This document shows positions 8,018-17,200 of a stretch of DNA of 19,425 bases, one piece after another. Position numbers and translations under genes: made by a program. The DNA is from JBKHDT01 sp049974825 (lineage in GTDB: Bacteria > Pseudomonadota > Gammaproteobacteria > Halothiobacillales > Halothiobacillaceae), in NCBI GenBank assembly GCA_049974825.1, contig JBNGDJ010000040.1, forward strand, positions 1 to 19,425. The letters run 5' to 3'. The stretch's first letter is position 1. Each line of letters begins with the position of its first letter. The notes below the pieces were generated by a model. It was not told where the DNA came from, ran no database searches, and saw nothing but the letters and a program-made list of their open reading frames with translations.

Positions 8018-8123
8018 GACAAAGGGGATTGTGGAGGTGAAAACCTGTACCGCTGAAACGGGAGGCCTCTTTGCAAGCGGGGTATACGACTACATAAGAT
8101 TGTAGGCGTGGGAAAATCCTGCA

Positions 8124-8160
8124 GTGAGACCAATTTCTGGTCGAAAAGTCTCGATTTGCG
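8124..8160. promoter_or_regulatory. Module A operator-like element, copy 2 (divergent promoter region)
   Basis: Differs from 5436-5472 at one base (A for C at 8147). It lies between divergent genes: 106 nt upstream of the propeller-gene start (8017) and 21 nt upstream of the regulator start (8182). Contains the same GACCA/TGGTC palindrome and GGTCGA/TCTCGA 10-bp spaced pair. This placement fits a site that activates the minus-strand gene and lets the regulator control its own level (inference). Confidence 0.72.
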
Positions 8161-8181
8161 GCAGGGTCCAGGATAGGCCTC

Positions 8182-9285
8182 ATGGAGATGAACGAATCGT
8201 ATCCGCGGATTGTGATCGATCTGGCCGAGGAATATGGCTACGGCCTGCAGATTGCGCGCGGGCTGAGGCGGTATCGGGTCAAGCGGCCCGGCTGGATTTT
8301 CATGCGCTGCGCCACGGAGCTGCTGCACCACCTCGAGCCGGGCAGTTTGACGGGGGCGATCGGGCATTATTTTGACAAGGCCCACCTGCAGGCCTTGAAG
8401 CAGAACCGTGTCCCGTTCTACGTCAGCGTATCGAGCCGGGGCCCATCGGACTGGTGGCCGCGGATCATACCGGACAACCACGCCATTGGGCGGATGGCAG
8501 CCGAGTATTTCCTGAAGAAGGGCTACCGGCACTTCGGGGTATCCGATCTGGGGAAGATTCGTTTTGCTGTGGAGCGCACGGAGGGTTTCCGGGAACGGCT
8601 GGCCGAAGCCGGGATCACGGATCTGTCGGTGGTGCGCGTGGATGACCCACCGCCCGATCCCGCGCGGCTGCCGATGGCGCTGTTCGCGATCAACGACGCC
8701 CGCGCCCACAGCCAGATCAACCGCTTCATCGACCACGGCATCCGGATACCCGAGGACGTGTCGATTCTCGGGGTCGACGACGACGAGCTGGTCGCGCTGT
8801 ATTCGCCGGTGCCGATTTCCTCGGTGCGGCTGCCGCTGGAGCAGATCGGCTTTGCCGCCTGCGAGCTGCTGGAGGCCATGGTCAATTCAGGGAAGCAGGA
8901 ATACGGCACCTACCGGCACGCGCCGATCGGCGTGATTGAACGCCGCTCGACGGAAGCGCGGGCGGTGACCGATGGCAGGGTCCGCAAGGCCCTGGCCTAC
9001 ATGGAGGCGCACCTGGCCACCCTCGAGGGAATCGATTCCCTTGCCGACGCGCTTCACCTCAACCGCCGCACCCTTGAACGGCTCTTCGAGCGCAGCATCG
9101 GCCTGTCGCCAGCCGCCTTGTTGATGCAACGCCGCGCCGAATATGCCGAAAAGCTGCTCATGGAGACGGATTACACGGTGGACCATGTCGCCGAGCTGGT
9201 TGGCTTCGAGGACCGCCGCCGCCTCTACCGGGCCTTCAAGAAGCTGGGGCGGCCCTTGCCCTCGCTCATCCGGGCGGGGCGGTAA
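8182..9285 (+). CDS. XylR-like transcriptional regulator (LacI-type sensor + AraC HTH)
   Basis: 367 aa. Residues ~8-260 form a periplasmic-binding-protein-like sugar sensor of the LacI/GalR type, with 'DNHAIGRMAAEYFLKKGYRHFG', 'EGFRERLAEAG' and 'IPEDVSILGVDDDELVALYSPVPISSVRLP', all family hallmarks. There is no N-terminal LacI HTH; DNA binding is instead by a C-terminal AraC double HTH (~267-367: 'DSLADALHLNRRTLERLFERSIGLSP' and 'YTVDHVAELVGFEDRRRLYRAFKK'). This is the layout of E. coli XylR and its many PVC-phylum relatives, which activate sugar-use genes on ligand binding. ATG 8182 is chosen; a second in-frame ATG follows at 8188. AGGATAGG at 8170-8177 may serve as a weak SD. It probably binds the 37-bp elements at 8124 and 5436. 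Ligand unknown. Confidence 0.92.
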   Translation: MEMNESYPRIVIDLAEEYGYGLQIARGLRRYRVKRPGWIFMRCATELLHHLEPGSLTGAIGHYFDKAHLQALKQNRVPFYVSVSSRGPSDWWPRIIPDNHAIGRMAAEYFLKKGYRHFGVSDLGKIRFAVERTEGFRERLAEAGITDLSVVRVDDPPPDPARLPMALFAINDARAHSQINRFIDHGIRIPEDVSILGVDDDELVALYSPVPISSVRLPLEQIGFAACELLEAMVNSGKQEYGTYRHAPIGVIERRSTEARAVTDGRVRKALAYMEAHLATLEGIDSLADALHLNRRTLERLFERSIGLSPAALLMQRRAEYAEKLLMETDYTVDHVAELVGFEDRRRLYRAFKKLGRPLPSLIRAGR

Positions 9286-9391
9286 GGGAACGGCACGGGA
9301 TTGTCGTAAATCAGGACAAGTCCGCCCCCTAATGATACCGCTTTCAGTATGGATTGATCAGGTGGAGCATGGGCGTGGGACCTCCGCTTGC

Positions 9392-9455
9392 CCGCCCTGA
9401 GCCAGCCGAAGGGCGGATGGTCTCCCAGTGCCCTGGCAGCGGCGCGCAAGCGCGC
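9392..9455. repeat. Palindromic REP-like segment in a 338-bp intergenic region
   Basis: The stretch 9286-9623 holds no gene I can support. It contains two GC-rich hairpins: CCGCCCT (9392-9398) with AGGGCGG (9410-9416), in a 'CCCTGAGCCAGCCGAAGGG' context like palindromic extragenic elements of many bacteria, and GCGCGC-AA-GCGCGC (9442-9455). Neither is followed by a T tract, so neither is a clear terminator. Whether it is repeated in this genome cannot be seen here. Confidence 0.4.
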
Positions 9456-9513
9456 GCGACGAATGCCCGCTGCAATTCTATCAAACCTCAGTGAAACCGG
9501 TATTACTCATTTT

Positions 9514-9542
9514 GCTAGTTTAAAATACGCATTTCGCTAGAG
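9514..9542 (+). promoter_or_regulatory. Module B operator-like element, copy 1
   Basis: This 29-bp stretch matches 14143-14171 at 20 of 29 ungapped positions, starting GCTAG and ending AGAG. It lies 81 nt before the hydrolase start at 9624. It also overlaps a direct repeat: CATTTTGCTAG (9508-9518) and CATTTCGCTAG (9530-9540), 10/11 identical and 22 bp (two helical turns) apart, a common geometry for AraC-type sites. Inferred target of the regulator at 12999-14102. Confidence 0.55.
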
Positions 9543-9623
9543 TAGGGAAGCGTGTTTTCCGGTAAGGTCCACGTCGTTCCGAGTCATGCCAACGCCGCAA
9601 CCCCCAACCGACCCGTGAAATCC

Positions 9624-12600
9624 ATGTTGCCCCGCCTCCGTCCGCCCCTCATCGGCTTTCTATTATTCATCCTCCCCAGCTTGGCCCCAGCCGAGGTGCT
9701 GGTCATCACGGCCCAGCCCGCGCAGCGGTTGAGCACGCTGTTCACCGCGAGTGTGGACGGGCACGGCATTCCGGTCCATCAGGTCGACGATCAGAGCACG
9801 CATCCCTCGCTGCAGGGTAATCGGCAGCTGCATTATTTGCGCTTCGCCTTCACGGGTACGGTCACCCTCGAAATCACCGCGAACCTTGCCTTTTCCAACT
9901 ACACCTTGAGCCCGACCCGTCTTGAACAACCCTCCGGCAAGTCCGCCAACACTGTGTCCATCACGCTGGAGCAACCGGGCAAATTCGTGTTGCGTTCCAG
10001 TGAACTGGGGCTGACCGGCGGTAGCGGACTGGTGATTTTAGCCGAGGCGATTCGCCCGGACCAACCCGCGCCAGGCGACCCGGGCGTGCTGAGCGTGCTG
10101 GACACCGGAGCGGACAATACCGGAGCGGTCAACGAGACGACACGCCTGCAGTCCGCCATCGACCTCGTCTCGACGGATCCCGCATACCAGACCCTCTATT
10201 TCCCGGCCGGCACCTATCTCACCAGCGCCCTCACTGTGAAGAGCAACGTCCAGCTTTACCTCGCCCCCGGCGCGGTGCTGCAGTTCACCGGGTCCGGCGG
10301 CTACGTCACCGGATGCGGCGGCAACCTGATATTCAAGGGCGTTGCCGGTATGGGCGACACCACTACATGGTGCGAGAATTCCGGCATCGACGGCTACGGG
10401 ACCGTCGATGGCAATTCTGCGGGCAACCGCCACCTCATTCTCTGGAAGGCGCGCAACGTGCAGGTGCGCAACACCCTTTTCGTCAACGGATCCAACTGGC
10501 TCGGGCACGTCATCGGCAGCGACCAGGCGGTTTTCGAGAACTACATGGGCCTGACCAACGGCCGCGACGCCCTCAACATCGACTGCAGCCGCAACATCCG
10601 CATGAGCGACCTGTTCCTCGCCTCGTCGGACGACGCCCACTGCCTGAAGGTGCTGCGCACCATCCACAACGGCCTTCCCGCCCCGCGCCAGGTCCCGGAA
10701 ATCCAAAACATCTCCATGCGCGACAGCATCCTCTTTCAGGAGACCTACAAGGGACCGAACATCGGCAGCGAGTGGTTCGGCAGCCGGGTCGAAAAGGTGC
10801 TTTACGAGAACCTCGACATCATCCGTGTGGGCAACTCCATGATCATGAGCAACGGCGAGGACGACAACAACGGGATGGTGGTGACGGATGTCACCTATCG
10901 CAACGTCTGGGCCGAGTATGCCGGCAGCCTCATTTCCGTGAACCCGTCCGATTCCGGCAGCGTCCGGGGGGTCACTTACGACAATGTCCACGGGATGACA
11001 AATAGCGCCAGCCAGATCAGCCTTGGCAACGCTGTGAATCCGCCCGGCTCGATGGACGGCTTCGCCTTCCGCTGGCTCTACCTCCAGGGGCAGCTGAAAC
11101 GCGACCTCGCGAGCATGAACATTGATCCGGATGTCGGCAACGTCAGCATCCATCCCAGCCCCGCCACTGCGGCCGTTGAGCTCTTCGCTCCCGCAGGCAG
11201 CAGCCTTTACCGTGCCGGCCAGAGCGTCCTGCTCAAGGCGCACGCGGCGGCGGCGGAGCCGCGCTCCATCGAGTCCGTCCGGTTCTTTGTGGAAGGCACG
11301 CCAATTGGGACAGCCACCCTCGATCCGGAGGACCGCTGGCACCTTGCCTGGACGCCTCCGGCGTCAGGCGCCTATACCGTCACCGCCCGCATGACCGATT
11401 CGGCGGGACAGACCCTCGATGCGGAAGGTATTGATATTTTCGTGACAGAACCGGGCAACCAGCCGCCGGTGGCGGTCATCGACGCGGCTCCCCTGCGCGG
11501 CAATGCGCCCCTCGGTGTCTCCTTCAGCGCGACCGGCTCCCTCGACCCGGACGGCACCATCCTCCTGTATGAATGGGATTTCGACAGCGATGGCGTCTAC
11601 GACGCGAACGGCCCCACCGCCTTCCACACCTACACGCTGGACAGCCTGCACAAGTGTACCCTGCGTGTAGTGGATGATGGATACGCAGCTGGCACGGCGG
11701 AAGTCGTCATCCAGGTCGGCAATGTGCCGCCGGTGGCTGCCTTCAACGCCACCCCGTCATCCGGGCTGCCGCCATTGGCAGTGACCTTTGACGCCTCCGG
11801 CTCCTACGATATCGACGGTGCAATCGTGCTCCACGAATGGGACCTCGACGGCAACGGAACGTACGAGGCAACCGGTCTGACGACCTCGACCACTTATAAC
11901 AACCCCGGATCGGTCACGGTCTCCCTGCGCGTGACGGACGACCTTGGCGGCACCGATGTCACGACCGGCGCCATCACCGTAAATGAACCGCCGTACAGCA
12001 ACGCCATTGCTCTCTACGGCAGGGTCGACGGTCCCGAGGGCGGCTACGTCTCCTCCGACAAGGGCTGGACGCGCGCCAAATCCACCACCACGGCCACCCT
12101 TGTCGAATGGGCCTTCAGTGATACCATCCCGCTCATGCTGAACGGGGGTGGCTATGCGGGGCCAGATATCTTCGGCGGCTTCCGAGCCGAGCGCCTCTCC
12201 GGCACCACCGCGCTTTCCATCAATGAAAACCGCATCCAGAACCGCGTCTCCGGCGCCGCCGATGTCGTACGCATGACCAACCGCGCCACCGGTACCACCT
12301 CCCACTTCACCGGCCTGCTGTACTTTCCGCTCGTCGATCCGGTCACCCCGACCGCCACCACGCGTATCGAGTCGCAGTGCGGCCTCAACGGCTCAACCGT
12401 CGGCACCGAAGTGCGCTATGTCATCAACGAGAATGGCAGCTTCTTCATCTCCGAGGCAACCGTCGGCTACGGCACGGGCTCCTTCAACTCCACCAGCGCC
12501 ACCTACGGACTGGGCCAGCTTGAGCTCGGTTCTGAAACCGGTCGCTATTGGCGCGCCTACGATCCAGCCGATGCCCTCCCACGCGACAGCTCAAGCGCCC

Positions 12601-12986
12601 TGCGCGACACCACTTCAGCGCCCTTCACCCGCATCGACGGGGTGGGATTCCACTACGATCAGCCCGCCATCGCCAACGACAAGGAGCAGCATGTCGCCCG
12701 CCTGACCCTGTTCAATACGCAACCCTACGTCCCGCCAACGCTGCCCCGGCCGACCGCCTCAATCCATTACGACGCCAGCGACTGGATCCTCTCCGTTCCC
12801 TCCTCAAGCGGCTTCTTCTACCAAATCCTCACGTCACCCGACCTGTCCACCACCCCCGCCGACTGGGAACCCGCTGGCGAGCCACAGTCCGGCTCAGACG
12901 GTGTCACCCTCGTATTCCGCCTGTCCATGAGCAGCTGGCCGGCGGCTCCCACCCGCTTCTTTGTCCTTGATGTAACGGCCCAATGA
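9624..12986 (+). CDS. Secreted right-handed beta-helix glycoside hydrolase (GH28/GH49-like) with Ig, PKD and C-terminal modules
   Basis: ATG 9624 is preferred over GTG 9615 or GTG 9552 because it begins the signal peptide (MLPRLRPPLIGFLLFILPSLAPA-E). Parts (1120 aa): N-terminal beta-sandwich (~25-150); parallel beta-helix (~160-500) opening with 'LYFPAGTYLTSALTVKSNVQLYLAPGAVL', typical of GH28 and related families; candidate catalytic acids D315, D320 and D336/D337 ('GRDALNID' and 'ASSDDAHCLK'), where the 21-residue spacing D315-D336 equals that of fungal polygalacturonase; Ig-like domain (~518-605); two PKD domains (~612-700, 700-786); an unassigned ~240-aa domain (~793-1036) also found twice in the 1642-aa protein; a C-terminal 'YQILTSPDL...W...FFVL' module (~1041-1120). 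Likely cuts an acidic or complex polysaccharide; family GH28 versus GH49 or another helix family is unsettled. Convergent with the regulator, 12 bp between stops. Confidence 0.85.
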   Translation: MLPRLRPPLIGFLLFILPSLAPAEVLVITAQPAQRLSTLFTASVDGHGIPVHQVDDQSTHPSLQGNRQLHYLRFAFTGTVTLEITANLAFSNYTLSPTRLEQPSGKSANTVSITLEQPGKFVLRSSELGLTGGSGLVILAEAIRPDQPAPGDPGVLSVLDTGADNTGAVNETTRLQSAIDLVSTDPAYQTLYFPAGTYLTSALTVKSNVQLYLAPGAVLQFTGSGGYVTGCGGNLIFKGVAGMGDTTTWCENSGIDGYGTVDGNSAGNRHLILWKARNVQVRNTLFVNGSNWLGHVIGSDQAVFENYMGLTNGRDALNIDCSRNIRMSDLFLASSDDAHCLKVLRTIHNGLPAPRQVPEIQNISMRDSILFQETYKGPNIGSEWFGSRVEKVLYENLDIIRVGNSMIMSNGEDDNNGMVVTDVTYRNVWAEYAGSLISVNPSDSGSVRGVTYDNVHGMTNSASQISLGNAVNPPGSMDGFAFRWLYLQGQLKRDLASMNIDPDVGNVSIHPSPATAAVELFAPAGSSLYRAGQSVLLKAHAAAAEPRSIESVRFFVEGTPIGTATLDPEDRWHLAWTPPASGAYTVTARMTDSAGQTLDAEGIDIFVTEPGNQPPVAVIDAAPLRGNAPLGVSFSATGSLDPDGTILLYEWDFDSDGVYDANGPTAFHTYTLDSLHKCTLRVVDDGYAAGTAEVVIQVGNVPPVAAFNATPSSGLPPLAVTFDASGSYDIDGAIVLHEWDLDGNGTYEATGLTTSTTYNNPGSVTVSLRVTDDLGGTDVTTGAITVNEPPYSNAIALYGRVDGPEGGYVSSDKGWTRAKSTTTATLVEWAFSDTIPLMLNGGGYAGPDIFGGFRAERLSGTTALSINENRIQNRVSGAADVVRMTNRATGTTSHFTGLLYFPLVDPVTPTATTRIESQCGLNGSTVGTEVRYVINENGSFFISEATVGYGTGSFNSTSATYGLGQLELGSETGRYWRAYDPADALPRDSSSALRDTTSAPFTRIDGVGFHYDQPAIANDKEQHVARLTLFNTQPYVPPTLPRPTASIHYDASDWILSVPSSSGFFYQILTSPDLSTTPADWEPAGEPQSGSDGVTLVFRLSMSSWPAAPTRFFVLDVTAQ

Positions 12987-12998
12987 GGGAACCACTAT

Positions 12999-14102
12999 TC
13001 ATCGCGCCGCCTGCGCGCGCAATTGGCGCGGCGTTGTCCCGGTGGCTTTGCGAAAGTAGGTGCCAAAGCGGTTGATGTCTCCGATGCCGATGCGGTGCGC
13101 GATCTCAGTGACGGCGAGCGGAGTCTCGTAAAGCAGCCGCACCGCCTCGTCCATGCGCAGGCTGTGCAGTTTCTGGTAGACGCTATCACCGGTTGCGGTG
13201 CGAAACCGCTGTTCCAGCAGACGCTTGGACACCCCCAGATCCTTGGCCAGCGCCTCGACCCCGCGCCAATCGCCCATATTGGCCTTCATGCGGGCCAGCG
13301 CCTGCCGGGCCAGCGCATCCTCAACAAGGAGTGGATCCGTGGAAATGCGCTCCTCGACTTTGACGGGCGGGAGCCGCAGGACCGGCTCCGCGACGGATTC
13401 GCCACTCATTAACCGGTCAAGCAGGCGGGCCGCTTCCCACCCGACCTGCTCGAATTGCAGGATGATGCTGCTTAAAGGCACCGGGCAGAGCTCACACTGG
13501 ACGGCGTCGTTGTCCACACCCAGCAGGCCCAGCTCACCCGGAATGCGCACGCCGGTCGCATGGCAGGCATTTTCCACATGCCGCGCCCGGTTGTCGTTCG
13601 CCGCGAAGACCCCGACCGGTTTGGCCATCGCCTTGATCCGCCCGGTCAATTCGCGCTCACTTTCCTTCCACACCTCCGGTTCCGGCATTCCCAGCTCCTT
13701 CAATCGTTGCCGAAATCCCTTCAGCCGCTCGTTGGCATTCAACGCATGAGGTATGTGCGCGAAGGCGAACCGCCGGAAGCCTTTCCTTGAAAGGTGCTCG
13801 GCAGCCATTCGCCCGATCGCCAGGTCATCGTGGGTTACCAGCGGAATTCCCGCCGGCGGGTCGAATCCCGAAAGGCAGACCATCGACACGCCAAGGACCG
13901 CCAGCCGCTCCAGCTCTTTGCGGTTGCCCTTGCCAAACACCCCGATCAGGCCGTTCGGAATGCTTCCCCCTTCTTCCTGCGGCAGGTGCGGATAGGCGTA
14001 AATCTTCCAGTCCCCCCGCTCACGGGCATAACGTCCGATTCCCGGCAAGACGTCCCGGCTCAGCGAGCTGTTCAGATACAAGGTCAGGTGGACGGTTTTC
14101 AT
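12999..14102 (-). CDS. XylR-like transcriptional regulator (LacI-type sensor + AraC HTH)
   Basis: 367 aa, exactly the length of the regulator at 8182 and clearly its paralogue. The sensor domain (~1-255) begins 'MKTVHLTLYLNSSLSRDVLPGIGRYARERGDWKIYAYP' region and contains 'THDDLAIGRMAAEHLSRKGF', 'KGFRQRLKELG', 'IPGELGLLGVDNDAVQCELCPVPLSSI'. The AraC HTH (~265-367) has 'VEALAKDLGVSKRLLEQRFRTATGDS' and 'LAVTEIAHRIGIGDINRFGTYFRKATGTTP'. The frame is open to 14324, but the added 74 residues are basic, unlike the family, and would overlap the opposite gene; ATG 14102 starts the conserved sensor fold. Divergent from the gene at 14262, with an inverted repeat 33-58 nt upstream of its start suited to autoregulation. 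Inferred to control the hydrolase at 9624, the large protein at 14262 and the gene at 19290. Confidence 0.93.
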   Translation of the reverse strand: MKTVHLTLYLNSSLSRDVLPGIGRYARERGDWKIYAYPHLPQEEGGSIPNGLIGVFGKGNRKELERLAVLGVSMVCLSGFDPPAGIPLVTHDDLAIGRMAAEHLSRKGFRRFAFAHIPHALNANERLKGFRQRLKELGMPEPEVWKESERELTGRIKAMAKPVGVFAANDNRARHVENACHATGVRIPGELGLLGVDNDAVQCELCPVPLSSIILQFEQVGWEAARLLDRLMSGESVAEPVLRLPPVKVEERISTDPLLVEDALARQALARMKANMGDWRGVEALAKDLGVSKRLLEQRFRTATGDSVYQKLHSLRMDEAVRLLYETPLAVTEIAHRIGIGDINRFGTYFRKATGTTPRQLRAQAAR

Positions 14103-14134
14103 GGCAGGGTAACGTATGTGAACGAGCCTGTTTA

Positions 14135-14171
14135 CGCGAATAGCTAGATTTTTATTCGCGATTTGCGAGAG
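14135..14171. promoter_or_regulatory. Module B operator-like element, copy 2, with perfect inverted repeat
   Basis: CGCGAATA (14135-14142) and TATTCGCG (14153-14160) form a perfect 8-bp inverted repeat with a 10-bp spacer. The overlapping ATTCGCGATTTGCGAGAG (14154-14171) matches 19230-19247 at 17 of 18 positions and 9525-9542 at 13 of 18. It lies in the 159-bp region between the divergent regulator (14102) and the large gene (14262), the classic position for a regulator's own operator. Binding is inferred. Confidence 0.72.
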
Positions 14172-14261
14172 AAAAACAGACTGAAAACAGTTACGCTGCC
14201 TGATTTGTCCTGAATACCCTACCACCCGCCGGTTTAGGCTCCACCCAGCATATACACACCG

Positions 14262-17200
14262 ATGAGCTGTTTCACGCGTTTCCTTTACCTGGCTCTGTTC
14301 GCCCTTGCGACGCTTTCCGCGCACGCCGGCGAGTTCACCGTCTCAACCAACTCCTACCTTGGCGGCCCCGGCGACCTTGATGAAATCCGCGGCGCACGCG
14401 TGCAGTCGGATGGGACCATCGTGCTGGGCGCGGTCATTGGCTCGGCGGCCCCCGGGGGGGCGCCCTCCATCCTGCTCAACGGCGCCGACGCGCTGACCCC
14501 GGGGGCGGTGGTTCGCCTGTCGCAGGACGGCAAGTCGGTCCTCTCGGTGACACGCCTCAGCGGGGAGATCTGGGACCTGTCCGTGGACGGGTCGGATAAT
14601 ATTTATGTGGCAGCGGGCACGGATGGGCTCATCAAGCTGAATCCGACCGCGACTTCCATCCTCTACCAGAAGCGCTCCGGCAACTACATCTACCGCGTCG
14701 ATGCCGCGCCCAACGGCGACGTGGCCTGCCTGCAACCTTCTAGTTTCGGACCCGGCGGTGAGGTGCGCATCGAGGACAACACGCCGGGCGTCGGCACCAT
14801 CCACGCCTACGATGCGGCGGGAGTCGAAATCACCCACTTTGACACATGGGGCGGACGGCACGCCGTCGACGTGGCCCTTTACGATGGAGGCGGCAATCCC
14901 GCCGCCGCGCGCATCATGTGGATTGGCTGGCGCAACGGGTACGCCTACACCGGCCCCTTGGACGCGTGCGGCGACAGCCTGGTCGACGGTATCTCGACCA
15001 CGGTGCACATCGGTTCCCTGTTCGGTGCAAGCTACAGCTATGACGGCACAAACGACGGGACGGAGCTGGTCTACCACATGTACGACCGCGGCGAGACGCG
15101 GGTCAGCGTCTGGCTCGACTCCGCTCCCACGACCATCAAGGATCGCCGCCAGGAGCACATCAACCCCGAGTTCTTCAATGGCCCTACCGACCTGAGCAAC
15201 CTCTATACGCTCGGGGAAATCGACGCCGCGCGCAGCGACGGGCTCAACTGGAACGACTGGCTCTGGATCGAGGAGGATGCCGGGAACTCCTTTGTCGGCT
15301 GCCCGGAAAACATCATCTATCAGGAAGCCTTCGACTGGTACCAGAAGGGCTTCCCCGACAGCCCGGAATATGTGGATGATTCCTACCGCTACCCGAACTG
15401 GTGCGTGGGGCGCAACGACAGCCGCTTTGTCGGTTACCCCTACGTGCCCGGCGGCAACAACATGGCCGACACGCGCGGCCTGCGCCTCTCCATGGGACGC
15501 GACGGCAAGCTTTACGGCATGTTCGAGAGCGCGGGCGGCAACACCGAGTTGCGCTGGGATCCATTTGACCTGGCGACGGGTGCCCCCAACGCAAGCGGCG
15601 ACCTCTACCACCAGTTCCTCAACATCGGTTCGGCCCATGCCATCACCATCGGCCGCTACGAGCCCGTCGATGGCAGTGTCGTACAGATCCAGGAGTACGC
15701 ATCCAATTACCGCAGCGATTTCGGGCAGACCATTTCCAACACCACCCGCGCCAAGGGCGGCGACATCGCCGCGGACGAGCGCGGCCGCATCTACTTTGTC
15801 GGCGTCTCCGCCGGCGAGCTGCCGCTTCCCACAGCGGCCAACTACAACGGTTCGCCCGCCTTCAACCCGTATCCGGATGGAACCTATCTCGGCGGCGGCT
15901 ACCTGATTGTGCTCCGGCCCGACATGAGCGGGCGAGCGTTTGCCACGCGCCTGACATTCGGCTACAACCATGCGGTGGATGCGCGTATCCTCGGCCCCGA
16001 ACCGCTGAGCGACCCGGCGACCATTGTCTCCGGTGGCAAGGATTTCCTCGGTGGTCCGCTGTGGCTCAAGAATCCCCTGCAGCCCATTCCCGGCTTCGGA
16101 GCGCAGGATGGGGTTTTCACGGTGCTGGGAGGCACCGCAAGCGAAGGTGGGGATGTTTACCCGCTTGCATGGGGCCTCGCCAACGATGTCGAAACCGCTT
16201 CCATGCTCAAGTTTCGCAACACCAGCGCCACACATTCCGCCCTCGACTATGATAATGACGGATTCGCCGACGACGCCCGCTCCGAGTGGGCCTTCAGCGC
16301 GACGCAGCCGCTCAGCCCCAGCCACGCCGGCTACACCGGCCTGCCGTTCTACGGCGGCCTGCAGCTGACCCTGGTCGACAAATCCGTCGGCAACTGGTGG
16401 AAGGATTCCCGCACCGGCGTCAGCGGCGACGCCGCCACCGACGCCATCAATGCCAGCGCCCTCGCCGCGTTCGCCGACATGAACATCGTCCTGTTCTTCG
16501 ACAAGGCGGACTTCCCCGGATTGGATCCAACCGACCGCCTTTCCTTCACCCGCGGCACACGCTGCTCCGTCAGCTATGCGCGCAACTGGGGGCCGTCCCG
16601 CTACCTCCTCCGTGACGGCAACACGTTTTACGTTTCCGAACAAAGCGCCGCCGCCGGCAACAGCCTCGGATTCTCCGGCGACTTCGATGACGGGCGTTGG
16701 GCGGCCTTCGACCCGGCCACCGACATGGAATTCGACCAGGAAAACGCGGTCTTCGCCCATCGGGACTTCCAGGACATCACCGCCTTCGGGATCCTGCTGG
16801 ATTATGACGGCACCACAAACACCAACGGCTTCTGGGGCATCATCCGCAGCCTGTCCATGGAGTTTGCGGTCAACGCCATCGGCGACTCCGCGCCCACGGC
16901 GGCCATTGCCATCTCCCCCCAACTGGTGGCTCCCGGGGACCAGGTGACCCTCGACGCCTCCGCTTCGAGCGACCCTGACGGAATGCCCACGTTCACCGCA
17001 TGGGACCTTGCCGACAACGAAGGCAGCACGTCGTCCGGGCCGGTTGTCACCCACTCCTATACCGCTCCCGGCCATTACCGGCCGACGCTGCAGGTCTACG
17101 ACACGTCCCTCAATTCCGATTCGGCGACTGCCTCGGTCTGGGTGGGTCCGGCGCCCTCCCGCGGGGCCGACCTTGGGCGCGTCTTCGCCTCCTACGACGG

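Noticed and set aside
5436..8160. The 37-bp duplicate as a CRISPR repeat or the ends of a mobile element
   Set aside because: Only two copies 2.7 kb apart in direct orientation, no spacers, no transposase between them, and both sit at promoter positions; a regulatory site explains it better.
9552..9623. GTG start at 9552 (or 9615) for the hydrolase
   Set aside because: It would put a 24-residue non-hydrophobic leader before a clear signal peptide; ATG 9624 begins that peptide directly.
10038..11342. 434-residue minus-strand open frame opposite the hydrolase
   Set aside because: Shadow of the beta-helix coding frame; the translation has no recognisable domain or export signal.
14103..14324. 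74-residue N-terminal extension of the second regulator
   Set aside because: Not similar to the family, basic in composition, overlaps the start of the divergent gene and would place the operator-like inverted repeat inside a coding region.
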